61,609 nt of DNA from Verrucomicrobiota bacterium (GTDB lineage Bacteria > Verrucomicrobiota > Kiritimatiellia > SS1-B-03-39 > UBA6053): contig JAFIGC010000015.1 in NCBI GenBank assembly GCA_020831635.1, positions 1-61,609 on the forward strand. Reading direction: 5' to 3'. The notes below the pieces were generated by a model, which did no database searches, was not told the origin of the DNA, and saw only the letters and a list, made by a program, of their open reading frames with translations. The position numbers and the translations under genes were made by a program. Shown piece after piece: positions 49,096 through 61,548 of this stretch (position 1 is the stretch's first letter; each line of letters starts with the position of its first letter).

Positions 49096-50394
49096 TTATT
49101 TTCCGGTACCGTGCAGGAGAAATTTCCAGAGGGGGAGGACGTTTACCGAGGGGTTTTGGAAGTTGTTTTCTTCGGTGAGTGTTACAATGTGGCAACGGGG
49201 TTCGGGGAGTTCGCTTGCGGCTGAGGCGAGGGCGCGAAGTTCCCGCTCGCGGGTGGCGGGCGTCTGAAGCGTCAGGCAAGCCTGGAGTATGTGAATTTGG
49301 CCGTTCTCGTTCCAAACAAAGTCCACTTTATGCCCTTGGCGGGTTTCGTAGTAGCCAGGTTGGAGACCAAGGCGTCTGAGAGTGAGATAGACCAAATTTT
49401 CCAAGAATGCCCCTCGGTCCGGCGTCTGTCCGGTGGAGTAGGCATCCAAAATTCCATTGTCCACAAGGTATATTTTTTTGGGGTTGATCTGGCGTTTCTT
49501 CTCGGAACGGGTCCACAAGGGGAGAGGAAAGAGAAGATAGGCGTCGGTGAGATGGCGCATGTAGGCGTAGAGATCGTCTTTCCCGAGGCGGAGCCCCCGA
49601 CTTTTAAAGTCCTTATAAAGCTTGTGAATGCTCATGCGGGTTGTGGGAGATGAAAGGGCTTGGTGGAGCAGGGCGCGGAGTGCCTCGACGTTGGAGACCC
49701 CGTGGCGTTCGATCACATCTCGGAGAACAACGGCGTCGACGTAGCTTTGGATAATTTCGCGGCGACGGTGGGCGGGAAGTCCCTGGACTTCCGGGAAACC
49801 TCCGCTTGTCATATAGTTTTCCGTCTGCTTCTGCAAGTGGAGCCGGGCATGGGAACCGGGGCGGACCCATCGGAGGTCGGGGGCGTGAACCCGAAGATAT
49901 TCAGGGAATGAATAGGGAAAGACTTCCCGGGCGAGTGATCGGCCCCGCAAGGAGCTGGCCAACTCAACGCTGAGCATTTTCGCGGAAGATCCGGTGAGGA
50001 AAATTGAAACGTTTTCCGTGTCCATGATTCTGCGAATAAAACGCTCCCAATCGTGTACGTTTTGGATTTCATCGAAAAAAAAATGGCAGCGTTCGTTCTG
50101 TTTCTCCGGTCGATCCGCGTAAAAGACTTCCAAAAGCAATTGAAAATGGGCGAGTTCAAAGCCGAATAAGCGGTCATCCTCGAAATTGAGATAGAGAATC
50201 TGGTCTCGGGGAGTTCCAGCGTCGAGAAGTGCTTTGATTTTCTGATAGCAAAGATAAGTTTTACCGACCCGACGCATGCCGATGAAGGCAAGTGCTTTGC
50301 CGGGGATTGACTCCACATCCGCGTCCCGATGGACAATTCCGGGCAGGTCCCGCTCCCAAAAATCCGCTATCAGGTGTTCCAGTGTTTGTTTCAT
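49096..50394 (-). CDS. AAA_14/DUF4143 family ATPase
   Basis: A 432-residue protein with the AAA_14 plus DUF4143 layout. Walker A is IGMRRVGKTYLCYQKI (about residues 36-51), Walker B FFFDEIQNVHDWERFIRRIM, sensor IFLTGSSAKML, and the C-terminal DUF4143 domain (FLENLVYLTLRRLGLQPGYY, DFVWNENGQIHILQACLTLQ) resembles a nuclease-like fold. These ATPases are frequent in archaea and PVC bacteria and of unknown role. Isolated gene; a family C repeat lies 70 bases upstream of its start. Confidence 0.85.
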   Translation of the reverse strand: MKQTLEHLIADFWERDLPGIVHRDADVESIPGKALAFIGMRRVGKTYLCYQKIKALLDAGTPRDQILYLNFEDDRLFGFELAHFQLLLEVFYADRPEKQNERCHFFFDEIQNVHDWERFIRRIMDTENVSIFLTGSSAKMLSVELASSLRGRSLAREVFPYSFPEYLRVHAPDLRWVRPGSHARLHLQKQTENYMTSGGFPEVQGLPAHRRREIIQSYVDAVVLRDVIERHGVSNVEALRALLHQALSSPTTRMSIHKLYKDFKSRGLRLGKDDLYAYMRHLTDAYLLFPLPLWTRSEKKRQINPKKIYLVDNGILDAYSTGQTPDRGAFLENLVYLTLRRLGLQPGYYETRQGHKVDFVWNENGQIHILQACLTLQTPATRERELRALASAASELPEPRCHIVTLTEENNFQNPSVNVLPLWKFLLHGTGK

Positions 50395-50464
50395 GATGGA
50401 TTACTTTCCTAAAAATAAGGAAAATACAAGCATAAAGCTTCCCAAATAAAATGAAACTATAAAG

Positions 50465-50515
50465 CCTGAATCCGTGAGATCGTGCGGATTCGAGCGAAGA
50501 TCCTACGGATTCAGG
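50465..50515. repeat. family C element, short form
   Basis: A 51-bp near-palindrome: CCTGAATCCGTGAGATCGTG ... GATCCTACGGATTCAGG. It is a compact version of the ends of the 163-bp copy (5014-5176). It ends two bases before the transglycosylase stop codon and may act in its transcript 3' end. Confidence 0.7.
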
Positions 50516-50517
50516 TG

Positions 50518-51165
50518 CTACTGTAGCGCCTCCGTGATCACCCGAACGTATTCCCGGGTGGAGGCAAAGGGGATATAGGGGAGGATGTTTTGTTCGTTTT
50601 CCGGGGTTTGTCTTTCCCAGGCTTGGGCGCGGCTGGGGCCGGCGTTGTAATAGGCCAGGGCAAAGGGCAGGGGATTGGCCCTGTGCGCGAAGGCGTCCAG
50701 CCCTCTTCTTAGATACCAGGCGGAAATTTCCGCGTTGAGATTGACATCGAAGAGTTCGGGTTCCGTGGGCACGGGGTTGCCGGTGACCTGTGCCCAGTGA
50801 CGGGCGGTGTTGGGCATGATTTGAAACATGCCGATTTCCCCCGCCGCCCCGCGGGCCTGCTGGCTCATGCGACTTTCCCGCATGGCCACCGCAACCAAGA
50901 GTCGGGGATCGAGCCGATACAATGCGGCCGCGCGGAGAATGCCGCGGTCGGTTTCGGAAAGGCCTTTTGCACGTTGGAACGCCCGCGCGAGGGCCTCTGG
51001 GTTATAGGTCTCCCAGTGCGCCTCGGTCAACCGCAACTCGTCCAAGGAGGTTCCCGCAAGCAAGCGGCGGTCAAAGTCGTGGTGACGTCGTATCACCATG
51101 GAGAAAGCCGAAAGTGACAGAATACAAACCAACGTCCGAATGAGCATGGGTGGGGGAAGACGCAT
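50518..51165 (-). CDS. lytic transglycosylase (SLT domain)
   Basis: A 215-residue exported protein from ATG 51165; ATG 51147 is an alternative. A short hydrophobic leader (MLIRTLVCILSLSAFSMVI) is followed by the SLT domain: VAVAMRESRMSQQARGAAGE (catalytic Glu in RES), EIGMFQIMPNTARHWAQVTG and ALAYYNAGPSRAQAWERQTP. It cleaves peptidoglycan with formation of anhydro-muramic acid. The longer in-frame extension covers repeat family E and is rejected. Upstream sequence is repeat island 3. Confidence 0.85.
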   Translation of the reverse strand: MRLPPPMLIRTLVCILSLSAFSMVIRRHHDFDRRLLAGTSLDELRLTEAHWETYNPEALARAFQRAKGLSETDRGILRAAALYRLDPRLLVAVAMRESRMSQQARGAAGEIGMFQIMPNTARHWAQVTGNPVPTEPELFDVNLNAEISAWYLRRGLDAFAHRANPLPFALAYYNAGPSRAQAWERQTPENEQNILPYIPFASTREYVRVITEALQ

Positions 51166-51852
51166 GGCTGCAATATGTCGGGATGCAAGGGGGCTGTCAA
51201 GTTGCGTTTGGGTTCTCTGTTGCCGATCCGAATCGGAACCTCCGATCCAATCCACCGAAATTTTTTGAACAGGAGGACGCGGAGGGCGCAGAGGGAAATG
51301 GCGGTGGGTTTCAGACCTCAATTTGGAGGTTGAAAACCACATCTTGATTCGCAGATTCAAATGCGCTTCCGAACAAGATGTTCCTGCGCCCCGAAGGGGT
51401 GCGGGCGAGAGCGGACGTAAGAGGTTGTGGCGCATGTCCTCGTATCGCCCGGACCCCTTCGGGGCCCACCTTTTTCGTTTGCATGTTCCCTGGGCCGCGC
51501 TCCTTCGTCGCTTGCCCCGGGCTCACCGCGACCACCCCTTCGGGGCGGGAATTATTCATTTGAATCTGCAATCCGTTTTTTAAATTTGACTTCTGAAATT
51601 GAGGTCTGGGGTTTGCCTTTGCTGCCTTTGCTTGCTTTTGTTCCAATCCTTTTGGTTTTTGAACAGAAGGTCGCGAAGAAAGCGAAGAATTTCAGTGGGG
51701 TTGCCGCCATGCAAAGCCCCTTTGGGACTGGAAATGCTCGAAAACCCAGCCGATATCCACATGAAATCAAATCCAGACCGATTTGTGTGTAATTCAGTAA
51801 AGAACGAACCGAAATCTGGAATTTCATCGGCTTTTGAGTATGTTGACAGGCA
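51166..51852. repeat. repeat island 3 (no gene)
   Basis: About 690 bases without a gene. A family E copy (51241-51303) is followed by inverted arms carrying CAGACCTCAATTT and GCAGATTCAAATG (outer arms near 51312 and 51597; inner arms near 51350 and 51555) around a GC-rich core with CCCCGAAGGGG hairpins. A family F copy follows (51611-51720). The E-F order matches island 2. Confidence 0.8.
51241..51720 (+). repeat. family E and F repeats flanking an inverted-repeat element
   Basis: E (51241-51303) contains TTTTTTGAACAGGAGGACGC. F (51611-51720) contains GTTCCAATCCTTTTGGTTTT and TCGCGAAGAAAGCGAAGAAT. The ~300-bp inverted-repeat segment between them is unique to this island. Confidence 0.75.
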
Positions 51853-54988
<3,136 letters not shown>

Positions 54989-55009
54989 CTAAAAAATGAG
55001 TCATAAAGC

Positions 55010-56605
55010 TCATTCGCCTGGTTTTTCGGATTTCGTGAATTTCAATTTCCTCACCACGAGGGTTCCGGTTTCGCTTTCCGCCCCGCCCACGCTGATTTGG
55101 ATTTCCTTGATCCGGGACAAATCCAACCCGGAGTCAGCTTGAAATTGGTGCAAGGGAATTCGTTTGACCGTGGGGTGTTCGCTGCGGGGCAGGGTGACTT
55201 CCGGACCGGGGTCGCCGAGACCGTTTTCGCCCAAGTTGTCCCTCAGACGCACGATGACCTCGTGACCCGGGGTTGAAGGACCTTCATAGGAGATCAACAA
55301 TTCCCCGTGTTTGCTGAGGTCGTATGCGGGATCACGTCCCCAATGATCCAAATTCAGGGCGAACCCCGCCCAGTAGTCCATGAGTTCGTAGTGGAAGCTG
55401 AAATGAACGCCTTGTTCATCCGAAGCCTCCTGAATAGGGTGCAACGCCCCATTCAATGCCCAGGTGTCGGAAATCAAATTATGGTGATTGTGAAAAATGA
55501 GCAAGGGATGAGGAGGGGCGTCGGCATGTCGCGGATACACTTTGTCGGGGTGCCGTGCCCAAATCGCGTGCAGGCCGGGAGCGATGTCCGAGAGGTCGCC
55601 ATAATCGTCCACGCCATTGGAGGTCCAGGGCATGATCCCCCGCCATCCGTTGGCATGGGCACCGAGGAAATCCTCCTCGATGCGGTGTCCGCGGGAGCCT
55701 CGTGCCGGGGATTCGGCGATCATGGCGGGCCTGTCGCCCCGCAGCCCATAGGCTTTTGGGTTCATTTGAAAGGGCTTGCCGTATTCACGAAGCTGCCAGT
55801 CATAATAATGGGGGGAATCGAAATCCAAGCGGGCCGCGGGGTCGGGAATTTGACTTTGCAAGGATTCGTCGCTCCACCAATTTCCCTCGTGCTTATCACT
55901 GTTCCAGCGAATGGAGGCGGCGCCCTGGGTGACGAGTACCTTGGACCGGGTGCGCACGGTTCGGGCCACTTCGGCCACATAGCGGATGATGCGATCCTTG
56001 GGGATCCCGGCGTCATTGTCCCCGGGAACCCCGGTCCATTCGAGTTCATTCCCGGGTTCGATGGCAAAAAGCCAGGGATTTTCCCCATGGCGTTCGACGA
56101 AAGGTCGCACGTAATTCCGCATCATGGAAGCGATCCCCTCGTCGCGCAGGTACATCTTTCGCCATGCCTCATGTCTCGGATTTCCGGTTTTGGTGTGGTC
56201 GAAAGAAATCAGCGTGGCCAGAATGTAAATCTCATGTCGGGCGGCCAACTCAAAGAGCGTGTCTAAATCTTGCCAATGCGCTTCCGTTGCACCGATAACC
56301 TTTCCCGATTCATCCACGCGTATCCCGCCGTCACCGTCGCCGCTCATCCAAATGCGGGTGGCGTTGACGCCGTTTTTCTTGAGGCGGTTAAAATGCGCGT
56401 CCCAGAAATCCGCGTCGAAATCGCCGCCGAAATCATTCCAAGCCTGCCAGGGCGTATTCACGCCATTGATCCAAATTTCCCGTTCCCCGGCATAAAAACG
56501 ATCCCCCTGCACCCGAATCCGTTCCCCATATTGGGCCAGGGCTGTTTGGGAGACAGCCAAAAGGATCATGGAAAGGGTTTGAAATCTGAATCGGAATGTA
56601 AACAT
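55010..56605 (-). CDS. exported GH5-like glycoside hydrolase
   Basis: A 531-residue protein from ATG 56605 with a signal peptide (MFTFRFRFQTLSMILLAVSQTALA). The (beta/alpha)8 barrel has EIWINGVNTPWQAWNDFGGD, LKKNGVNATRIWMSGDGDGG, WLFAIEPGNELEWTGVPG (acid/base Glu in NEL) and DRPAMIAESPARGSRG (nucleophile Glu in AES). A C-terminal beta-sandwich follows (KRIPLHQFQADSGLDLSRIK). The pattern fits GH5 beta-mannanase/cellulase-like retaining enzymes; subfamily unknown. It is 81 bases downstream of the macroglobulin gene on the same strand. Confidence 0.8.
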   Translation of the reverse strand: MFTFRFRFQTLSMILLAVSQTALAQYGERIRVQGDRFYAGEREIWINGVNTPWQAWNDFGGDFDADFWDAHFNRLKKNGVNATRIWMSGDGDGGIRVDESGKVIGATEAHWQDLDTLFELAARHEIYILATLISFDHTKTGNPRHEAWRKMYLRDEGIASMMRNYVRPFVERHGENPWLFAIEPGNELEWTGVPGDNDAGIPKDRIIRYVAEVARTVRTRSKVLVTQGAASIRWNSDKHEGNWWSDESLQSQIPDPAARLDFDSPHYYDWQLREYGKPFQMNPKAYGLRGDRPAMIAESPARGSRGHRIEEDFLGAHANGWRGIMPWTSNGVDDYGDLSDIAPGLHAIWARHPDKVYPRHADAPPHPLLIFHNHHNLISDTWALNGALHPIQEASDEQGVHFSFHYELMDYWAGFALNLDHWGRDPAYDLSKHGELLISYEGPSTPGHEVIVRLRDNLGENGLGDPGPEVTLPRSEHPTVKRIPLHQFQADSGLDLSRIKEIQISVGGAESETGTLVVRKLKFTKSEKPGE

Positions 56606-56685
56606 GGTTCTTACAACACGGGAAAACCTAATTTTACGCGTACTCCAAAATAAATCCAATCGTCGATGCTGATTGTGAGTTTGAG

Positions 56686-59600
56686 CTACTCTTCCGCGTC
56701 CGCAATCCGGAAGGTGATGCTTTCGGAGTGGCTGTTGAACTCGGGGGCATACATGCATTGGACGGTGGCGATTCCACTTTCAAAGGTGCCGCGGTGGCGC
56801 GCCCAGAGGCTGTACTCGAACACGTAGGTCCCCTTGGGCAGATAATCGATGAAGAAGTGGCTGGCGGTGTCGCGGGTGCTTTCGTAGTAGCGCAAGCCGT
56901 CCTGGTAACGGTACCCGCTGAGGACGTTCACGGGTTCGGCGCCGCTGCCGCGGTGATCTTGCAAATGCACGTACTCCATGTCGCGGTCCGCGCGCAACTC
57001 GATCCGCGCCACCAACTCGTCCCCCGGGGAAACCGGTCCCTCCACGGCGCGAAGCACCGGCCCGCGCGCCGTCGCTTCTTTGACATACAGTCGCTTGCTG
57101 ACCCGCAAGGGCGTTTCCGCGTGCGGGGTGACGTTTTCGATGTTTTCGAAATACTGCCAGTGAACGCTTCCCCAAGCGACGCCCTCGTCGGGTTTGGCCA
57201 CCTGGATCCGCCCCATTTCCGGTCGGATTTCCCCGCGTAAAAAGCGGGCCTCGTAAAACCCGGTTCCCGGCTCGATGTGCCCGGGCTCAACCCGTTCCCC
57301 GCCCAGCGAGATTTCCAGGCGTTCGTCCGAGGCGAGCCGGTCCGTCCCGCGCAAAAGGATAGCGTACACCGCGTCGGCGGTCGCCTTGGTCGATCTCCAG
57401 TGTTGGGTTTGTTTTTGTTTGATCAGCCAGACGGCGCATTCTTCCACGGCCTCCGCGTTTTCCATGATTTCAGCAAACGCCTCGATCATGAGCGCCTGGG
57501 ATTCGATGGGAGCGCGGTACCACCACCAGTTCCGTTCGGTGTCGCGCCAGTACATGCCCATGTCCTTTCCCATCACCGCGCGTTCGCGAATCGACCGCAT
57601 GATGTCAGCGGGAACCTCCCGCTCCCCCATTCGGTGCAGGGCCAGGGCAACGTGCGCCTGGGACTGGCGGCTTCCCAGGCGGATCCAGTCCGTCCTGGCT
57701 TTCTCCACCCAATGGACGAACGCCTCCCGGTGTTCGTCCGCGATGGGAAGGTTTTCAAGATAAAAACTCCGGCCGTAGAGATAGAAGGCGACCATCGGGT
57801 TCAAAGCGTCTGGATGCCGCCGGTGTTGTTCCTCCATCCACCCGTCGAGGGCGCGCATGGCGCGGAGCGCGGCGGCGTGGTCAACCTCCACCCCCAGATG
57901 ACGCAACCGCGCGAAACCGGTCGCGATGTACAGGGTGATGAACTCGCTGGGCCTGCCCCCGGAGAACCACGGCCAAAACCCACTGGGGTACTGCATGTCG
58001 GAAAGTTGCCGCAGCGTCCGCCGCAGTTCGTCGTCGAGTCGGTTTTCATCGAAGAGCACGCCGACATTGCGGCGCGCCTCGCTTTCGCCCACCGCCTGCC
58101 GCACCCATGGGGTTGCCTCAATGGCGACGGATTTGAGGTCCTCGTTTTTCTCCAGCGGACTGTCCAGCGCCGGAGTGTTTTTCCAAAGATTGAAAATCCG
58201 CCGGATGTTCGGGTCCGCGTTGGCGATGTGCCGGGCCAGCGCGTTCGCGTACAGTCGGTTGAACACCTGTTCGCTGCAATCGTGCGGGAATTCCATCAGG
58301 TACGGCAGGGCCATCACCGCGTACCACGCGGGCTTGGAAACCGCCTGCACGGTCAGGACCTCGCTGCGAAGCGTTTCCGACGCCCCCGATTCGAGCAGTT
58401 TGTCAAAGCGGAACTCCCGATCCTCCGGTCCGCGCACCGGCAGCGAAAGGGACGCTGTCAGGAAAATCCGGCGGCTGAGCACTGGCAGCCCTCCCTCCTC
58501 CCCGTCGCTGAAGGCGTCCGATGCCGCCACCGCGCGGTAAACCAAAAACCCGGTGCCGTCGGGGATGTGGACGCGCCAAAAATAAGTCCGCGACTCCCCG
58601 GCGGGGATTTCGAACGCAATTTCATTGTCCACGTTGCCGAGGGCCGTGTCCCGCGGGTCCAGGGTGCGCGCGTCGAAAAAGCGGAGCCGCACCCGTCCCG
58701 ACTGGTCGGTGTCGGACATGTTGCTCACGGTCACCGGAAACTCGAGCACGTCTCCCTCCCGCGCGAAACGCGGTGCCAAGGGTTGCACCATCAGTTCCTT
58801 GGCGGTCACCGCGCGGTCATCGAGAACGCCGCTTCGCATCATGGTGTCGTGCGCGAAGGCGAGAAAACGCCATTCGGTCAACGCTTCCGGCATGGTGAAG
58901 GTCATGCGCACGACCCCGTTTTCCTCCGTGGTGAGATGCGGCAGGAAAAACGCGGTCTCGTCCAGGTTTTCCCGAACCGCGACCGTGTCGAGATCGGGCA
59001 TGGCCTCCGGGCGCTCTCCTTGGACCATGAAGTCATCCCCATCGCTGTAAGTATACCCGCCCCCCACGCCACCAGCAAATCGAGATACTGCGGAGCTTCT
59101 CACCAACATGCCAGGCCATCCCATGACCATGCTCCCGTCAAGTCCGGGGTAGGATGGCCATTCCGCGTTCCAGGGTGAGCGCCACCTTCCGTGGATTCCC
59201 CGCATCACCGTCATCGCGTTTTCAAAGTGCGAGACCACCCGGGACCGGTCGTGGTACAAGCCGGGGAAGCGCGCGGGCCACGCGGGCGGGCGAAACGCGT
59301 CCAGGGAGGCGTCGTAAAGGGTTGCGAGCATTTCCGCGGCCGCCGCTTGCGCGTCCGGCCCTTCCACCACGGCGGTCCACTCCACCTTCCCGCCCGGCTC
59401 CAGTTTGGACCGGAACCGCTCCCACCGCACGGTGAGTTGTTTGTTGGACCACGGCACGTCCACCACCCGCTCGTGGACATGGGCGCGGTTTTCGCGCACA
59501 TGGGTGACCCGCACCACGAATCCCCCGCGAAACGCCTCCGGGACCTCCTGTTCGATCCGGACCTGGGTTTGGCCCTCGTCCGTCCAAAACCGTTGGAGGG

Positions 59601-61548
59601 TTTCCCCCCGGCGCTCGATTTCCACCAGGGCGGGGCCGCTTGCATAACCCGTGCCCCAAAACGCGGTGAACACCCCGCCCGGTTCGACCCTCCACCCCGG
59701 GGCGGCGAAATGGCTCGGCACCCGCGTGGAAAAGGTCTCCCCGGCGGGATCCAACACCAGGAACGTCTGCCGCGCGGTGACCGGACGGCCAAAGCGGTCC
59801 GTGCTTTCAAACTCCACCCGGTACGCGCCCGCCTCAAGATCCAAACGCCATTCCGCGTTCCCGGTCTCATCCGTTTCCACGCGCCGACGCGTGAGCAAGT
59901 CCCCCGTTTCCCACGCTTCCGGACGCGTTTCCGCGCGCTGATCGGTTTCATCCCCGCGCATCATGGCGCGAACCATATACGCTCCCGTGATTTCCAGGGG
60001 CGCGCGCACTGGCCGGTCCGGCTCGACAAGCGAAAAGACGGAAACGGTTCCCTCCGCCCGCACGGGATTTCCCTCCAGCGTTTCCGTCCGAATCCCGATC
60101 TTCGTCGCTTCCTCCGTTGATTGCCATTCCCCCGCATCCACCACCGACCGCATCGCCGCGTGGCCGACGCGGACCGTCCGGGATTTCGAACGGGTTTCCC
60201 CCGCAGCGTCAGTTACATCCACCTGAACCTCGAACGTGAACACCGGGTCGTCGCTTTCCGGGATTTTGGGGTCCGGACGCGCCGGAAAACTCACCGAGAA
60301 AGAGCCATCCCGTTCCGTCAAAGCCGTTCCGCGCACGATCACCTGGCGAGAGCCCACCCGTGACCTTCGCCACCACGCCCACGGGGGAAACCGCGGCTCG
60401 CGCTCCACTTTCCACCGGACCTGCGCCCCGCCAACCGCCGCCCCCGTGTAGGCGGTCGCGCGGCCCGTCAGCGTCACCTCGTCGCCCAGTCGCGGGGACG
60501 CCTCCGGGGCGTCCAGTTCCACCCGGTAGCGCGGACGCTTGTACTCCTCCACGCTGAACGAGGTGACGCCGCGTGGCCCCGAGGACACTTCAAGGGTCAT
60601 CTGGCCTGTCCGCCGCCCGTCCGGTGCGACAAAGCTGCCGCTGAACGACCCGTGATCATTCGTGCGGTGCGACTGCCGGATCACGATCTGTCGGTTCGCG
60701 TCCCGCAACACCACCGTGATGTTTCTCCCGGCCAAGGTTTCGTAATCATGCGTCGCGTGGTTCACCCTGTGGCTGATCCCCTTGTAGTGTACAGTCTGGC
60801 CCGGACGGTAGATCGAACGGTCCGTGAAAAACACGGTGCTCTCGAACTCTTCCCTTTCCACCCGCGCGGTTTGTCGAACCAGCCGGGGCCTGCCCACCTC
60901 TTGTCCGTTGTGCCGGGCAATCAGCATCAGGTTTTCACTGGTGTCCACGCGGAAAAATCCCTTCGCGTCCGTCACGGGACTTTCCTCCAACCGCTCCCAC
61001 CTTGGCTCCCTTCCCCAAAGGAAACTCCAGGCCGTGATCCGAGCCCCTTCCACCGGTCGGCCGCTTTCCGCCTCCACCACCAGCCCTTCCACGCCGTCGC
61101 GGCCCGTGTGCTGTCGCACCACCATGGCCAAATCGCCCACCCACACCATTTCGGCGCTGACCGGACTGTCCTCCGGGGGGAAGACGGGTTCATGACTGCC
61201 CAGCAGGAAATAAAACCCCGGCGCCAGTTCGTCCACCGGCACGGGAACCCGTTCCGTACGCTCGCGGTAATCCTCCGTGGCAGGCAGCTGTTCGCTCCAT
61301 TCGAGCACGGGTTCAATGGCCAGAACCCGTTCCTGAAACGCGCGGTCATACCATGACCCCGGGCTTTGCCAGGAAGTGAAAAACGCCTCGAAATCAAGAG
61401 GAACCAAGCGGAGGTGGACCTCCTCCAGATTCCGGTAGGTGACCCACAGCTCGGGGTCCGCCGACCACACCCGTTCGACACCGAGGACCGTCCGCGGCGC
61501 TTCAATCGCCTCGACAAGGGTCTCGCAAAGACGGGCTCCGACCGTCCC
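56686..61548 (-). CDS. alpha-2-macroglobulin family protein, 5' end beyond the window
   Basis: At least 1620 residues of a bacterial alpha-2-macroglobulin. The 5' end is cut: the frame continues upstream of the first usable GTG (61470) as LCETLVEAIEAPRTVLGVER and then runs into the G/C-run edge. MG-type domains fill the N-terminal half (EGLVVEAESGRPVEGARITA, YRPGQTVHYKGISHRVNHAT). The bait and ANATO-like region precedes FFLPHLTTEENGVVRMTFTM. The thioester motif is CSEQ (FPHDCSEQVFNRLYANALA), and the TED helices continue with YPSGFWPWFSGGRPSEFITL. It traps proteases by covalent coupling, in the periplasm. No pbpC is visible. The GH5-like gene follows. Confidence 0.85.
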   Translation of the reverse strand, partial: GTVGARLCETLVEAIEAPRTVLGVERVWSADPELWVTYRNLEEVHLRLVPLDFEAFFTSWQSPGSWYDRAFQERVLAIEPVLEWSEQLPATEDYRERTERVPVPVDELAPGFYFLLGSHEPVFPPEDSPVSAEMVWVGDLAMVVRQHTGRDGVEGLVVEAESGRPVEGARITAWSFLWGREPRWERLEESPVTDAKGFFRVDTSENLMLIARHNGQEVGRPRLVRQTARVEREEFESTVFFTDRSIYRPGQTVHYKGISHRVNHATHDYETLAGRNITVVLRDANRQIVIRQSHRTNDHGSFSGSFVAPDGRRTGQMTLEVSSGPRGVTSFSVEEYKRPRYRVELDAPEASPRLGDEVTLTGRATAYTGAAVGGAQVRWKVEREPRFPPWAWWRRSRVGSRQVIVRGTALTERDGSFSVSFPARPDPKIPESDDPVFTFEVQVDVTDAAGETRSKSRTVRVGHAAMRSVVDAGEWQSTEEATKIGIRTETLEGNPVRAEGTVSVFSLVEPDRPVRAPLEITGAYMVRAMMRGDETDQRAETRPEAWETGDLLTRRRVETDETGNAEWRLDLEAGAYRVEFESTDRFGRPVTARQTFLVLDPAGETFSTRVPSHFAAPGWRVEPGGVFTAFWGTGYASGPALVEIERRGETLQRFWTDEGQTQVRIEQEVPEAFRGGFVVRVTHVRENRAHVHERVVDVPWSNKQLTVRWERFRSKLEPGGKVEWTAVVEGPDAQAAAAEMLATLYDASLDAFRPPAWPARFPGLYHDRSRVVSHFENAMTVMRGIHGRWRSPWNAEWPSYPGLDGSMVMGWPGMLVRSSAVSRFAGGVGGGYTYSDGDDFMVQGERPEAMPDLDTVAVRENLDETAFFLPHLTTEENGVVRMTFTMPEALTEWRFLAFAHDTMMRSGVLDDRAVTAKELMVQPLAPRFAREGDVLEFPVTVSNMSDTDQSGRVRLRFFDARTLDPRDTALGNVDNEIAFEIPAGESRTYFWRVHIPDGTGFLVYRAVAASDAFSDGEEGGLPVLSRRIFLTASLSLPVRGPEDREFRFDKLLESGASETLRSEVLTVQAVSKPAWYAVMALPYLMEFPHDCSEQVFNRLYANALARHIANADPNIRRIFNLWKNTPALDSPLEKNEDLKSVAIEATPWVRQAVGESEARRNVGVLFDENRLDDELRRTLRQLSDMQYPSGFWPWFSGGRPSEFITLYIATGFARLRHLGVEVDHAAALRAMRALDGWMEEQHRRHPDALNPMVAFYLYGRSFYLENLPIADEHREAFVHWVEKARTDWIRLGSRQSQAHVALALHRMGEREVPADIMRSIRERAVMGKDMGMYWRDTERNWWWYRAPIESQALMIEAFAEIMENAEAVEECAVWLIKQKQTQHWRSTKATADAVYAILLRGTDRLASDERLEISLGGERVEPGHIEPGTGFYEARFLRGEIRPEMGRIQVAKPDEGVAWGSVHWQYFENIENVTPHAETPLRVSKRLYVKEATARGPVLRAVEGPVSPGDELVARIELRADRDMEYVHLQDHRGSGAEPVNVLSGYRYQDGLRYYESTRDTASHFFIDYLPKGTYVFEYSLWARHRGTFESGIATVQCMYAPEFNSHSESITFRIADAEE

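Noticed and set aside
51166-51435. N-terminal extension of the lytic transglycosylase
   Set aside because: The extension covers the family E repeat (PPRPPVQK...) and hides the hydrophobic leader.
57277-59178. 633-codon plus-strand frame opposite the macroglobulin gene
   Set aside because: Pro/Arg/His-rich shadow; no start context and no domain.
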